Shown here one piece after another: positions 23,364 through 35,633 of a stretch of 60,000 nt of DNA. The translations under genes were made by a program, and so were the position numbers. Numbering within the stretch: the stretch's first letter is position 1; every line of letters starts with the position of its first letter. Source of the DNA: Antedon mediterranea (Eukaryota; Echinodermata; Crinoidea; Comatulida; Antedonidae); assembly GCF_964355755.1 (NCBI RefSeq), contig NC_092680.1:4505001-4565000 (forward strand), given 5' to 3'. The notes under the pieces are model-generated. The model saw only the letters and a list, made by a program, of their open reading frames with translations, ran no database searches and was not told the origin of the DNA.

Positions 23364-23904
23364 TTCAGTTTTGCTTATCCGTTTTGATATCAGGGATATG
23401 TACCAAAACAAAATCAAAATATAAAATTAAAGATCCTAGAAGAATTATACCTTCTTTCCACTTTCAAAAATTACTTTCCAAAATCAATATGTTTCTTTTT
23501 AAGTAAACCATTTTAACCAACCATGACCAAAAAGTTGGATCAAAATGGAATGCTCGAAAGTAAAAAAAAAAAAATTTCAATCTTTCACAAATGAATAATT
23601 TTCCTTTATCAATGATAAAGTAAAATATATAAAATATTGAGAGATATAATGTTCAATTTACTATGGAAATTTGTGTGTATGTCACCATATATCTCCTATA
23701 AAATATTTGTTTAAAAACCTGTACTGTATTCTCTTATTATTTAAAAAAAATGTACATAAATTGTTGATATGAATTGAAGTCATAATTTGAACTATTGTAT
23801 ATTATTAATCAAATTTAGAAAGGAGAAACTCAACTAAATGATAATTTTCAACTAAAGAAAGTGGAATTTTATATTATTATACATTTTAATTAAGTCTTAG
23901 TTAA

Positions 23905-24057
23905 GTCGAAGATGCTCTCCAGGTGGAATGTCATCCTGAGATGAGTAGTAGTAATTATAGTCTTGTTTATTTTATTTTCATTTATACCTGTATGTAATTT
24001 TTTACTTTCTATGGACCAGAGTTTCCGAAATAAAAGATTGAATGAATGAATGAAATA
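23905..24057 (+). mobile_element. 3' end of a LINE-like element with (TGAA)n tail
   Basis: A stretch including CCTGAGATGAGTAGTAGTAA and CCAGAGTTTCCGAAATAAAA ends in GATTGAATGAATGAATGAAA, a short-repeat tail typical of non-LTR retrotransposon 3' ends. The coding part is absent. Confidence 0.5.
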
Positions 24058-24059
24058 CC

Positions 24060-26990
24060 CAAGACATTGAAATTGTGTGTATAATACACCTCGTTACGCT
24101 GGCGTCGATTTAAATTTGATGGTAATTGTATTTATACACCGATCAATAAATCTCTAATGTTCTCCCATTTTCTAAAAAAAAGAACAATACTCATCATCAA
24201 TAATGTTTGCAATATAATACTAAATTAACATCACTATAGATTATCATGTACAATTATTAGGAACAGCAAATGTACTGTAGAATGTATCTTGGATTATTAT
24301 TGATCTATTATGTTATAATCAAGTTTTAGTCATAAGATTTAAATTATGCTGAAAAAAGACTGCATTGCCATTCTTGTATTGTTTGTACACAGAATACGTA
24401 CTGTATACTGTATCTCCTTCAGATCCCTTTGCACTCTCCAATACACACAGTTTACCAGTCTCCAGTCCCCTTTTCATAATTACCAAATTTATATATTTTT
24501 TTATTACTGACTCATTGAGTTTTACTGTAGTCTGTAGGTCGCTTTTTTTCTTCATGTTTTTCATGTTTTTTTTATTGTCAAATAAATGAAATGAAAATGA
24601 TCATAATTTTGATGATACTCTTGAAAAAATAGTCTCCATTTTTTTTAAAGCAGATTTTTGCATTTGAAGTTATTTGAAAAAAAAGGTACAATAACGCAAA
24701 ATACATAATTTATTTTTGTGTGCACATTTTTATTTTCTGAGCCAATTTAATATTACTTCTAATGATAATGCATTATGTGAATGAGTACTGTACTAACTAC
24801 TGTAAACATTCAACAAACTTCATTACAAAAGGCGTAAATTGTTTAATGTAATGTTGTCGTAACCATGACAACTTGTACATAATTTATCATGTTTCTATTA
24901 AGAAGATTATGCTCATTTGTCACCATAGACAAGTCATTTATCATGCATGAAAGAGTTTATCCAAAAATGGTCTTAACTTTAATTTATTTTATCCTAGTCT
25001 ATATAAAAAAAAATATAATTATATTATGCTGACTTACTTAAAGCTCAGGTACAGGCATGAGTTTTAAATATAATATCTGGTTGGTTGTCAAATATTGTTA
25101 ACAGAAATCGCAATAAAAAAACATGAATTTTCCTTAAAATGGCCAAATACAACATTTTTCAAAATTAGGCTATAAAAGCCAGGCAGACTTTTTAGTAGTT
25201 TTCCAATGTAATAACTTATATGGTGACTCCCTAGTGAAAGTGAAAAAAGGGATATAAAAAGTCCACTGAATGAAAGAAAAAGGTTCTAAACCCTGAAAAA
25301 AGGTTTGCTATGTATTACTTATATACTTAAATTCCCATATTTTTCCTTCTTCAGGAGTTCAGAAGAATTCATGACGCATTTAAATGAGTTTGACAAGTTT
25401 TTAACAGATTGTACACGTTTAAAGCTCATCAAAAAAACAATCTACGGAAAGTTGCATTGCACATTCTAGCAAAACCAGCGGCGTCTGGAGATTTTATTAA
25501 TATTTGGGAGATTTGATGAAATTTTAGGAAGCCCCCGGGAAAACGAAAGGATTGTAATGTCTGTATAACTTAATCTGTTGTGCACAATAATATAGTACCC
25601 TATCTGGAATAGCAGTGGGTTGCCAATCTAGTCTTTTTTTTTCAAATCCTGACTATCATTTACAGTATTTCACAGTACTACTGTACATTTGTTTTGCTTG
25701 ACCAAAACAGTCGATTTAGGAAGAAGCATGACGTTTATAGTTCAAAACATGTAAATTGCAATTCATTCTGTTTATGTTAATTATTATTTATTAATTGGTC
25801 AAGTACTGTATTTATGAATTTGCTTGCGAAACTGAAGTGAATTTATGTTTTTAATCAGCATTCTGTTACTGCTAATCTTCAATGGTATAGTTGTTCATTT
25901 ACAAATTGTTTTATGTGTTAATAGTTTTCTCATGAGTATTCAGAAAGTGTTTTAACACCTTCATGTCGCCAAGACATTTTTCGTAAAGTAAATTTCTTTT
26001 AACGTACGTTTAACGCCTTTCACTGTCATCTCCTCCCTCCATGATGTTTATAGTTCCAACAGAATAGTACTGCATTCACATTTCAAAATCAAAATAGTTC
26101 AACTGAAAGGTTTTCTTCTTTTTATGTATTTATTATAGCTAATCTTGTTTTTGACCATTTGTTGTGTAGACAGGGGTTAATGTATGATTTTCTTGCAATA
26201 TTACTGTACTCTCCAATACCAGACCCCAAAACTTTCTCTTTTTTTTTACCAGTTAAAAAACATTCCTTAAACAATCTTAAGAAGCATACAACTGATCTTT
26301 TTTATTTTCCTTTTTTTAAGATGTTTTTTCTTTCTTTCAATGATACTCTAAAATTCTATCTTATTTATTATGTAATACATAAGGGACAGTCAGTGATTAT
26401 GTATTGTGTCACTGTCTATAATCTCAGTTTTTAAGAAGGTTTTTTTTGTTTAGTAATTAATTTTATAGAATACTGGAAATCAAACCCAAAACCTGTCTAG
26501 TATTGCGAAGGTTAAATTACTGTGTTTAGAGAAAGCTATCTTTTGAATCAGAAAGTCACTGACAGGAATGGATAATATATATATTTCAATTTTGTAAATA
26601 AACCATTTTTTTTTTAGAATATAATATATATTTTGTATTGTTGAAGACATACAGAATGTGACATTCATTCCAAGATCTAATACTACAAGTAGATACTTTA
26701 AAATATTGTAAAATCCTTGAATTATTAAATATTGCCTCTTTTTCGTACATTATTTTCACTTGTGATACATCTTAAGCATACTTTTTATGCGTCTTAATTC
26801 GTTATCCATGCGTTATCGTTAAGCCCCTGTATAGTGCACAATCAGATCTCCTTTTCAAGTGAAGCACTTGCCGCATGTTGAGTTGTGGACACATGATGAG
26901 CTCTTATACAAGGTCTTTGCTGGTTAATTTTAACAGTTCACAGGCAAAGAATATGCACACTTGTTTGAATCGAGGATTTCATACTTTTCT
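24060..26990. other. intron 1 sequence, no gene seen
   Basis: AT-rich. A short exon-like stretch at 25355-25469 follows a good acceptor (CCTTCTTCAG) and reads SSEEFMTHLNEFDKF before a stop at 25467-25469, but no donor or homology was found. Other ORFs are low-complexity chance. Confidence 0.5.
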
Positions 26991-26993
26991 TTA

Positions 26994-27180
26994 CTCTGTC
27001 TGCACTATCAAACTTTATGTGACAAAAAAATGTGATGTGCCCATATATGGACATGATGATGTCATATCACTACCCTATTTGGGCATATCACTAGCACATC
27101 ACACTTTTTTTGTCAAACTAGTTTTAATAAATAAATAAATAAAATAAATAAATAAAGTTTGATAGTGTAGACCGAGCTTA
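26994..27180 (+). mobile_element. MITE family 1 copy
   Basis: Begins CTCTGTCTGCACTATCAAAC and ends GTTTGATAGTGTAGACCGAG with CTTAAG. An internal (AATA)n expansion (about 27126-27157) sits before the right terminus. Confidence 0.88.
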
Positions 27181-27719
27181 AGGATTCCTTTAATTTGACC
27201 GTTCATTTTCAACTCTCCCACCTATTTTGAAAGTTCAAATTAATTAAATTGCATCTGGTAGCTAGCACAATAACTTTTGTCAAGTCTTGTTTCCAAATGA
27301 TAAAACCTGGCCTTAAATGTAAGTGAAGATAGGGAAGTCAATAGGATGATACTGTCCAATACATTTAGATTGTCTCTACCCTGTGAATGGATTATACCGC
27401 AGTTCAATATCATAGTATCAATAGGTGGAGATGGCTGACTGTTATTGGCTTGCCAGCTTTAAGGCCAATATACACATACAAGCAGTAATAGTAAGCAGAT
27501 AACCGTGTAGCAATTGTCCCATGATTCAAAATCAGAACAACGATTTCATGTGAATTAATAAAATGTTGACGACATCCATTGAAGTTAGGTTTACAGTTTT
27601 TGGCCGAAAACATTTAGAATATAGTAAATTCTTGAATGCTGTATATTCTATGGCATATTGGGCAATTCAATGTTAGTGACTGTTGCTACTGTGCTGGTAA
27701 CTAATCTCATTTCAGCCAA

Positions 27720-27790
27720 CCCCAATTCAAGAGGCACCCCTATTAAAGGGACACGGTGTTGTGTCCAAATGTGTCCCCGAATTTCCATGT
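27720..27790. repeat. relic of the GGGGACACC element family
   Basis: CCCCAATTCAAGAGGCACC, CCCTATTAAAGGGACACGG and GTGTCCCCGAATTTCC resemble the minisatellite units at 12.6-13.35 kb. Short and degraded. Confidence 0.45.
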
Positions 27791-28328
27791 CCCTTTCATA
27801 TGTGTTGTTTATTGATGATTTGGATGAATAATGATTGTATTTGAACTGAAAGTGAAGGCATGCATTTGCTATGCTAATCATAAGTTGAGAAGCCACAGTG
27901 TAGAATGAGTGTATTTTGACTGATAAATCAAACAAAATTGCCTAAAAAATTATATTCATTCATTTAATGTTAATCTTATGACTAAGACATGACCTAAGTC
28001 TTCATCATCACCACTATGTTTGTATTATTTTCACATAAATTTCACGCATGAATAAACATTTAATGAAAGTATACTATACTGTCGTATTCATATGATTATT
28101 ACTCAAAAAAATTAATAATATGAAATCTGCTATGAAACACAGCTGCATGCAGTAATCGTTATATTTATAGTTTAAAGAATATTGTAACAAGAATGTCAAT
28201 CTACTTGAATTTATAATGTTATTACATAAATTATAAAAATAGAAATGTGTTTGACCAAGTTTATTGCGCCATAAATGATCACCTCCATTCTATTGTGATC
28301 GAGACTGAGAATGTATAGTGAGATACTG

Positions 28329-28509
28329 AAGCTTGGTTCCCACTAGAACGTAACGCAAGGAGGTAAACGCAACGCAAGCGTTTTAACCAATGACAAGCGA
28401 AGTTATAGACAGTTAGAAATCACAAGCGAATAAGCCATCGTTTGTGATTGGTCAATTCACTTGCGTTGCGTTACGTCCTTGCGTTGTGTCGCTAGTGGGA
28501 ACCACGCTT
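28329..28509. mobile_element. MITE family 2
   Basis: Same termini and interior as the copy at 20521 (AAGCTTGGTTCCCACTAG...CTAGTGGGAACCACGCTT), 181 bp, with few differences. This suggests fairly recent mobility. Confidence 0.92.
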
Positions 28510-28799
28510 TATAGATGTTGTCGGTTCTAATGTATGTCCAAAACAGTCCATTTGTAAAACTTTTGTAAGGTGTTAATTACAACTCTTCCCTGGTATAATC
28601 CCATGCATGAGTATAATCCCACCTCCAAATTTAGGTTAAATTTGGACACAAGTCTTTGGTAAAATACATTGTTATAATGTAATTCAAGTATTGTACTTTT
28701 CACAAAGTTGCATAACAAAAGCTGGTAATAGTTTCTAATTTAGTGTATGCTGGCAATGTATTTAGGTATTGTGACTGAAGTGACTTGCTCTCAAAGCCT

Positions 28800-28915
28800 A
28801 AAGCTCTGTCTACACTATCAAACTTTATGTGACAAAAAAATGTGATGTGCCCATATGGACATGATGATGTCATATCACTACCATATTTGGGCATATATCA
28901 CTACCATATTTGAGC
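28800..28915 (+). mobile_element. MITE family 1 copy, truncated on the right
   Basis: AAGCTCTGTCTACACTATCA through CCCATATGGACATGATGATG to CACTACCATATTTGAGC. The right terminal repeat is absent. Confidence 0.85.
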
Positions 28916-29728
28916 AAAGGATTTAACATTACCAGTGAGCGATAAATACTACATTTTACAATATCTTTTTTTTTTTCTGTTTAGAAAATTGATATAAAAA
29001 CAGCAAATTGTCTTGAGACATTTTTCTCAAAATACAAGTAAACACCAACAATTTCAATGACAAAACACTTGATTAGTCGACATCATGCAAGTAATTATTC
29101 ATCTCCATAGTAACGAAACTACATCCTAAAGAGAAAGGATGCATTATAATCAATGTAATAATCAGTCATTAATAAAAAGGAAATAGTCAGATCCTCCGCT
29201 TATAAATATCTAAGAGTATTGTGTACAAGAAACAAGGGAATCTCTTATTAAAATCTCATCATTTGACTGACATTGCATTTGACGCCTTGCATTTGTACAG
29301 TTTTAATCTTTAGATTTATATAGCTCCATGTCTCAGCATTTTTACCAAATGACTTTTAATATGTATCAAGGTACAGTAGGCCTAAAATTTATCAGTTAAG
29401 TGTTTTGTAAATTATATATTTTTATATTATTTTGACAGTTGTAGAATTTAAGGTATTCGAACAGTATTTTTTGAAGTGTACTACTTGAGCTTCTAACATT
29501 TTTTCATGGACCCAAAAGTATTTCTGTCCAATGGTTAGATTAACATTGAATTATGACTGAGGATCTTATGTTAGATTGTATCATTTGGCATTTACCATAG
29601 AGCTGTTAATAGAAACATTCTGTAGCATACCTTATACAGTGTAACAACATCAGTATACCTCTACAACATGCAGACAACTTTGCGATGTCGTGCTCCAACT
29701 ATAATTGTCACGTTTCATTTTCCCATAG

Positions 29729-29833
29729 GATCAATCCATCGGAATAATAGCACGGAAGGTAGCAGTTCATACTCCTCGGATACCATGAATAGCCGGAAAA
29801 GCAGTGGACCTAAGCATATTCTAACTGAGATGA
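29729..29833 (+). CDS. dystrobrevin exon 2
   Basis: The acceptor TTTTCCCATAG ends at 29728 and the donor A|gtaagt starts at 29834; phase 1 at both ends. It encodes GSIHRNNSTEGSSSYSSDTM followed by NSRKSSGPKHILTEM. The final EM joins RNQDFDAI of the next exon, reproducing the vertebrate FAEMRAQDLDRI pattern. The upstream part is Ser-rich and lineage-specific. An internal ATG (in SSDTM) could serve transcripts with a non-coding first exon. Confidence 0.88.
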
Positions 29834-30280
29834 GTAAGTATACTAGATTGCTTGGAATATTAATTAAATAAATGGAAAATTGATGAAATGCAAAGGACGC
29901 ATTACATATTTTACATAATTCATGGTCATATAGTCATTGAGTTTGTTGATTTGGATTAGAATTTCATAATTACTTTCATAAAAATAGATATAATATTTCT
30001 TTGATATTATAACAATCATCTTTATTCTCTTTGTTCTATTTATATGATAAATTTAGGATTTATTTACACCAAACGTTTTACTATTGTTGAAAGGAATGTT
30101 TATCGTATCTGCCTTTGCAAGTTTTTCATTGAGTCGTTTAAAACATTTCCATTCTTGCTTGGTGAAAAGTTTCTTTAAAATTTATATTTAAATATCAAAA
30201 TATCATCTGTCCTATTCAATTATTATCACTTTATCATACTGTACTTAATCCATCTTTATCATTACACATCATTATCATCA

Positions 30281-31790
30281 ATCAATTTGGAATCGGACTT
30301 TTCATCGACCTTTCCAAGGCTTTCGACACCATTGATCATAATATTCTTCTTTTTAAATTGTCTCACTATGGAATCCGAGGACCCGCCTTAAACGTTTTCA
30401 AAAGCTATCTCACTAACCGCTCCCAATGTACTAAATATTTTAACTCTATTTCTAATTTTTGCCCTATCACCTGTGGCGTTCCCCAGGGCTCCTTACTTGG
30501 CCCGCTTCTGTTCACCTTTTACATTAATGATATCCACCGAACCTCAAACCTGCTAAATTTTTTTTCTATATGCTGATGACACTACAGTTTTTCATGCCAA
30601 CAAAAATATCCAAACTCTTTTTGACACCTTTAATACCAACGTTATCCCCTTGTCCCAGTACTTTATTGCCAACAAACTCTCCCTCAATCATAATAAATGT
30701 AGTTACATCCTATTCGGAACCCCGCAGTTGACTAGAGGTATTGATGTGTCCCCATTTAAAGTCGTTATTGATAATCAAGAAATCCCCTCTGTTAAGTATA
30801 ATAAATTTCTTGGCATTATCATCGACAACTCTCTCTCATGGAAACCCCATATCCAAGAAATTGAGAACAAAGTGTCTAAGAACCTTGGGATCATTTCTAG
30901 GCTTTCTTCCTTCCTCCCAACTAATATTCTCAGGACCCTTTATTGCACACTCATCCTTCCTTATTTGAGCTATGGTAACATTGTCTGGGCCAACACTTAC
31001 CCTTCAAACATCATTAAACTCTCTATCCTACAAAAAAAAGCTATCAGGACTATATCTGGCGCTCATCCACTGTCACATTCCTCCCACTTATTCTCCAAAC
31101 TCAATCTTCTCAAACTTTCGGACATTAACCTATCCCAGCAAGGTGTCTTTGTTTTTTTGGCCACTCACTCACTTCTCCCTTGCCATCTAAACGACCTTTT
31201 CGCTCCTAATAATACCGTTCATAAATATTATACTAGAACAAGAAATAACATATATATCCCTAACCATAACACCAATTATTTTCAACATAGCATTAGATAT
31301 TCTGGACCTCTATTGTTTAACAATTTACCCCCCTCAATTTCCTGTGCTGCCAACCGCTATTCATTTAATAATAACATAAAAAATTACCTTTTGTCTCATT
31401 ACTGATCGATATGATTGATATGGTCGTTTTTTCCATGTTCCGTGACTTGCTATCTTTATTATTCAATTGTCATCATATTCGCTATATGCCATGCAGCTGT
31501 ACTTTTTTCTGTTCTTTTTTTATTTTTTATTCCAACTTTTATCTACTGGTTTTATATATATTTTGTATTTCTTTATTGTCTAATTAATTTATTTTCTTTA
31601 TTTATATATATTTTTTTTTTTTTTCCTTCTCTTATTTAAATATTTTGTAAAGGCAATCCCGTCACAAGATTGTAATCTTTTTGGGATTTGCCTTCGTCCA
31701 TTTTCTTGTTTTATCACTTGCCATTTTGTTTTTGTTACTTTTGTCTTTTGGACGTGAATAAATGTTCCTTGAATTGAATTGAATTGAAAA
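30281..31790 (+). mobile_element. 5'-truncated non-LTR retrotransposon (LINE)
   Basis: The reverse transcriptase fragment starts [20 protein letters not shown] (motif A, from about 30296) and continues with [21 protein letters not shown] frame change in a run of eight T (30558-30565) separates this from YADDTTVF (motif C, 30569-30592) and the remaining thumb/C-terminal part, open to 31405. A hairpin (AAGGCAATCCC / GGGATTTGCCTT, 31650-31694) and a (TTGAA)n tail (31767-31789) mark the 3' end. No endonuclease domain remains. It lies in intron 2, sense strand, and is inactive. Clade (CR1/L2/Jockey-like) not resolved. Confidence 0.9.
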
Positions 31791-32768
31791 TCATCATTGC
31801 TAGAGCCATTTCAACCCAATGGAGGGCAGACCTCTCCAAGTTGACTCAATAAACTGTCTATTTTGTGCTGTTCTAATCCAATTGCAGTGATGTAGCCACA
31901 TAAAATAAATGGTATGGTTTTCGCAAGATAATGGAACAATCTCTGTTCAAGGCACTGGGTATCAAAGTCCTGAGAAAAAGTGGTTGAAACCTTACCAACC
32001 GTACTTGTGGCTTCGACCTTGAACTGGGTGGGAACATTCATCGTGCCATCTTACTATAAGTATTTGTTATTGGTGCCATCTTTATTGGTGTCTTTACACC
32101 GTTTCTTGGTATCCATTCAGTTTGACAGCTTTTGTCCATCTGTCTGTCGTGCTACAGAAGACCATTTCTTTAATTTAATAACTTTCAAATGACAGGAATT
32201 TATTTATTATCTCACAATCCATAGTATACCGTTCTTTGTTCTTTATTATTACAGTATATCAGAGTACATCGTTAAATTGAGTTGCAGTAGTTACTCGCTA
32301 CTTTCTTCCATCATTGTCTATTTTTATTGATTTATCATAAATATTTATCGGCTTCTATCCTCAAGGCAGATTGACGTTTTTCTTCGTGTTCTACATTAGC
32401 ATTCTTAAAATTTACTGCAGGTTTATTTTTTAATATAGTAATAGTATACACGATATTTTTAATACATAATTAGAAATTTGCCTATAAATTTGTATTTAAA
32501 GTTTATAAACTGTAGAAATTAGAACTGAAATTACAATTGATAACATTGTACTGGCAGGCCTTGTTCTTTGAGGTGTACTGTATAATATGCGACAACACGT
32601 CTTCGCACACGTAAAATAGCCTTGAGGTGTGCCATTTACAGCCAACTTTAGATTTGGTAATTTTCTTCTTCTACACTATAAGATACAAACAGCACACCTA
32701 AATATGTTGACGAGTTCGTAGCACACCTGGAATTTCTGGAATACTGAATACTCGCTATTATTTTTAGC

Positions 32769-32880
32769 CATGTATGGACATGATGATGTCATATCACTAC
32801 CATATTTAACCATATCACTACCATATTTGGGTACATAACACTTTTTTGTCACATAACGTTTGATAGTGTAGACAGAGGTC
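32769..32880 (+). mobile_element. MITE family 1 copy, truncated on the left
   Basis: GTATGGACATGATGATGTCA through CACTACCATATTTGGGTAC to GTTTGATAGTGTAGACAGAG. Missing the left terminus. Confidence 0.82.
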
Positions 32881-33369
32881 CATTACAGTATTTTTTTCCA
32901 TTATGAAAATAAACATGACTACACATTTAAGAACCAAATTTTACTGATATTATTTGTCGTTTGTTGATTTTCTTGCTTTCAATTTATTTCTTCTTGTTAG
33001 CATCAATAAATTTGGTCAATTGTATTTTGTATATGTAATTATAGAATTTAAATTAGTCTTTATTTCAAAGCTGTTTATATTCTGTAAAGATAGATAATTT
33101 GAGTTTTCATTAAAGTTGAAGGATTTCCATACATTGTGATGTCTGGTAATGAGTCTTCTGTCTATTCTGTAATGAGGCTTTAATGGCTGCAATTGCATTC
33201 CAAATATTGATTGTAACTTTTCTTTGAATTAGTGATTCGTTGGTCAGTTGGCTTGTCTAGTGTGCAAATATTTCATAATATTTATACATTCAATTTATAA
33301 ACCACCAAGTGATATACTTGGAATTGATTTATAAATAATAAGATAAGAAAATCTGTAATATAAATGAGA

Positions 33370-33432
33370 AAAAATCGAACCTGAAGTCTTCAGTTTAATG
33401 TGCAGACATCCTATCATTGGACCACTGGGCTT
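33370..33432 (-). mobile_element. tRNA-like relic (SINE head)
   Basis: On the minus strand, TGGTCCAATGATAGG resembles an A box and GGTTCGATTTT a B box at the right spacing. No full cloverleaf is evident, so it is more likely a SINE head than a working tRNA. Confidence 0.4.
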
Positions 33433-33674
33433 TCATGGTTTGGTGAAAACATTATAAAACGTTATTATGGAACATATTCATCAATAAAGTAAAGTAAAGT
33501 TGACTTACCATGTGTCTAGACTAATACCATCTGGAAGAGTTTTTCTGGTAATTAAAAAAATGTTCTAACCTTTTATGTAGGTTTTATTTTTTACAGTTTC
33601 CATTTGAAGACTTTGTAGCATTAAATGTGTTTTTTTATAATGAAATAAACATTCTTTTTTATTTTGTTTTAAAG

Positions 33675-33755
33675 GAAATCAAGATTTTGATGCCATAAAG
33701 TTTGCCACATACCGGACGGCATGCAAATTGAGGTTTATTCAGAAACAGTGCAATT
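33675..33755 (+). CDS. dystrobrevin exon 3
   Basis: The acceptor TTTTAAAG ends at 33674 and the donor T|gtaagt starts at 33756; phase 1 at both ends. It reads (R)[19 protein letters not shown] then FIQKQCN. The block [17 protein letters not shown] is nearly identical to vertebrate dystrobrevins and dystrophin. This is the start of the EF-hand-like region that packs against the ZZ finger. Confidence 0.97.
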
Positions 33756-33939
33756 GTAAGTAAACTGAATGTACAATGTAACCGTATAAACTTGAGTTGA
33801 TTTGGGAATAACGGATACCTTCCTTATTAAAACAAAATCAAAGAGGTTCTTGAAATAAATCCATACTTGGACATACATAACTGTACAGTACAGTAAAACC
33901 ATATTAAAAATATTCAAAATATATTACCTACACAACAAA

Positions 33940-34000
33940 ATGTCCCCTGAATATGGTGTTCCCTGAATAGAAGTGTCCTGAAGAAGGGTTTTAGTGTACA
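33940..34000. repeat. relic of the GGGGACACC element family
   Basis: TGTCCCCTGAATATGGTGTT and CCCTGAATAGAAGTGTCC resemble, in reverse sense, the minisatellite units at 12.6 kb. Confidence 0.45.
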
Positions 34001-34038
34001 TTAATAAAAGTTACATGTTTTTCTTTTCTTGTTTTCAG

Positions 34039-34252
34039 TAAATGTAGTTGACCTTTGGAATATTATAGAATCATTTAGGGAGAATGGTTTAAACAAGATG
34101 TCTATCTCTGAAGACTTAAGTCGTAGCAGTTTGGAGAATGTGATTTCCAGTATCTACTATCAATTAAACAAAAGACTACCAACAACACATTCGATCGACG
34201 TTGATAGCTCTATCAGAATGTTAACTAGCTTTTTAATGGCTGCCTATGATAA
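34039..34252 (+). CDS. dystrobrevin exon 4
   Basis: The acceptor GTTTTCAG ends at 34038. The donor gttagt at 34253 is weaker but gives the correct phase (2). It encodes LNVVDLWNIIESFRENGLNK, then MSISEDLSRSSLENVISSIY, YQLNKRLPTTHSIDVDSSIR and MLTSFLMAAYD. All match the vertebrate EF-hand region (VDIWNVIEALRENALNN, YQLNKRMPTTHQI, LLAAFD). Reading past the donor gives an ORF that soon leaves homology. Confidence 0.97.
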
Positions 34253-34290
34253 GTTAGTCAATATAGTAACAAAACAAAAGAGTGATTGTT

Positions 34291-34550
34291 TTAACATGTT
34301 CACTGCCAGAGTTACAACATTTCTTCTGGTTCTGTCTCTTACGCGAAGGAAATAGAAAGAGAGAGCCATGACACTTCGTTTCCACAGCAAAAATACAGTT
34401 CCTACTATCCCCAAACACAGCACTATCAATGTTTACACTATTCCTATTGGGTCATGTTAACAGCATTTTTGCAGAGTTACATTACAAGATAAAGTTGAGT
34501 CTGGCTCATGCGAATGAACGAGTATATTCGTCACTGGCAGTTAACATGTT
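34291..34550. mobile_element. MITE-like element with 10-bp flanking direct repeats
   Basis: TTAACATGTT at 34291-34300 and again at 34541-34550 bracket CACTGCCAG on the left and its inverse CTGGCAG on the right. It could be a short element with a target duplication, or a longer (18-bp) inverted repeat, because the flanking word is itself nearly palindromic. It starts 38 bp after the exon 4 donor. Confidence 0.55.
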
Positions 34551-35027
34551 ACAGCAAGGGTAAAATTATTCAATAGAAACCAGCACACATCGTAATAGGA
34601 TAGAATATTACACATATTGGTATACCCTTTAGGTTCAGACTGCCTACAAACAAACAATTGAGTTAAAGCTCTTTCTCAAATGCAGAGTGAGAGTCAGTTC
34701 AGCTTAACTTTATTTAACCACAAAGACCCAGATCATCTCATGGCTGCTTCCATGAAAATATAGAGTGTTGCATTAGTGAATAAACAGTGGAACCAAGTGA
34801 GGACTTGCTGCCATTTGTCCGTAGAAGGCCTAATCCGCATTTTCTCAGCTTCCAACTAAGCTTGAAGATAATAATTATACTACAGTACCTTATACTTTTA
34901 AATATTTCTGTATTGCATAATCTATTAACATGACTACAAAACTAGTTCTGAGTTCGTCACAAATGGCAAAATCTTATTAAAAGCAATACAAGTAAATTAT
35001 TTGACTTTCATTTTTGTTTTCTCACAG

Positions 35028-35113
35028 AGATGGTTCTGGAAAGATTCCAGTTTTTGCAGTGAAAGTGTTACTCAGCACGGTGGCCGCTGGCAAGCTTGCA
35101 GACAAACTCAGGT
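35028..35113 (+). CDS. dystrobrevin exon 5
   Basis: The acceptor TTCTCACAG ends at 35027 and the donor T|gtaagt starts at 35114. It enters in phase 2, completing Lys, then reads DGSGKIPVFAVKVLLSTVAA and GKLADKLR, and leaves in phase 1. It matches vertebrate [28 protein letters not shown]. With exon 4 the junction makes DKDGSGKI, an EF-hand loop closer to the canonical form than the vertebrate one. Confidence 0.97.
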
Positions 35114-35279
35114 GTAAGTAATGATGGTTTAAAGATATCAACTCCTTTGTGTTGGAAGTCAAACAAAATTAAACAATGTTCCAATGCAAAAAAAGCTGTA
35201 TTTATCAAACTAGTTATTTTTATAGGAAGTGTATATTTCCTTTTAGTGGAACTAAACTAGTGTTGCATTCTAACTAATG

Positions 35280-35400
35280 CAACACTGTAAATTGCTCCCC
35301 AAAATATGAAAAATAAATATGAATAAAATCAACATTTGAATAATACATGCCATTTTGCAGTTTGAATTAAAAGTTATTCACTTTTACTATAAAACAAAAA
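35280..35400 (-). repeat. dispersed repeat family (ATGCCATTTT type), inverted fragment
   Basis: ATGCCATTTTGCAGTTT and GTTATTCACTTTT match, in reverse complement, the copy at about 53765-53800 (AAACTGCAAAATGGCAT). Confidence 0.5.
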
Positions 35401-35478
35401 CATTGTAACAATTATTTGTTCAGTAAAGTAATATATCTTTAATACCATTGTCTTCTATTGTTTTTATATTATTTTCAG

Positions 35479-35633
35479 ATATTTTTAAGCAGATCTCTGA
35501 CCCATCTGGGATGTTAGTTCACTCCAAGTTTGATGACTATATTAGGTATCTATTAGCTATACCAACAGCTATCTTTGAGGGACCATCATTTGGCTACAAT
35601 GACAGCATATCAAAGGCAATATGTAATGGACCT
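35479..35633 (+). CDS. dystrobrevin exon 6
   Basis: The acceptor ATTTTCAG ends at 35478 and the donor gtaagt starts at 35634; phase 1 in, phase 0 out. It encodes YIFKQISDPSGMLVHSKFDD, then YIRYLLAIPTAIFEGPSFGY and NDSISKAICNGP. PTAxFEGPSFGY is invariant with vertebrate dystrobrevins. Second EF-hand-like module. Confidence 0.97.

Noticed and set aside
25355-25469. Exon-like frame SSEEFMTHLNEFDKF after a good acceptor
   Set aside because: Ends in a stop within 38 codons, no donor, no recognised homology, and isolated inside intron 1.
30650-31405. 251-codon ORF as a host gene
   Set aside because: It is the continuation of a LINE reverse transcriptase after a frame change; the YADD motif and (TTGAA)n tail show it is a retrotransposon.
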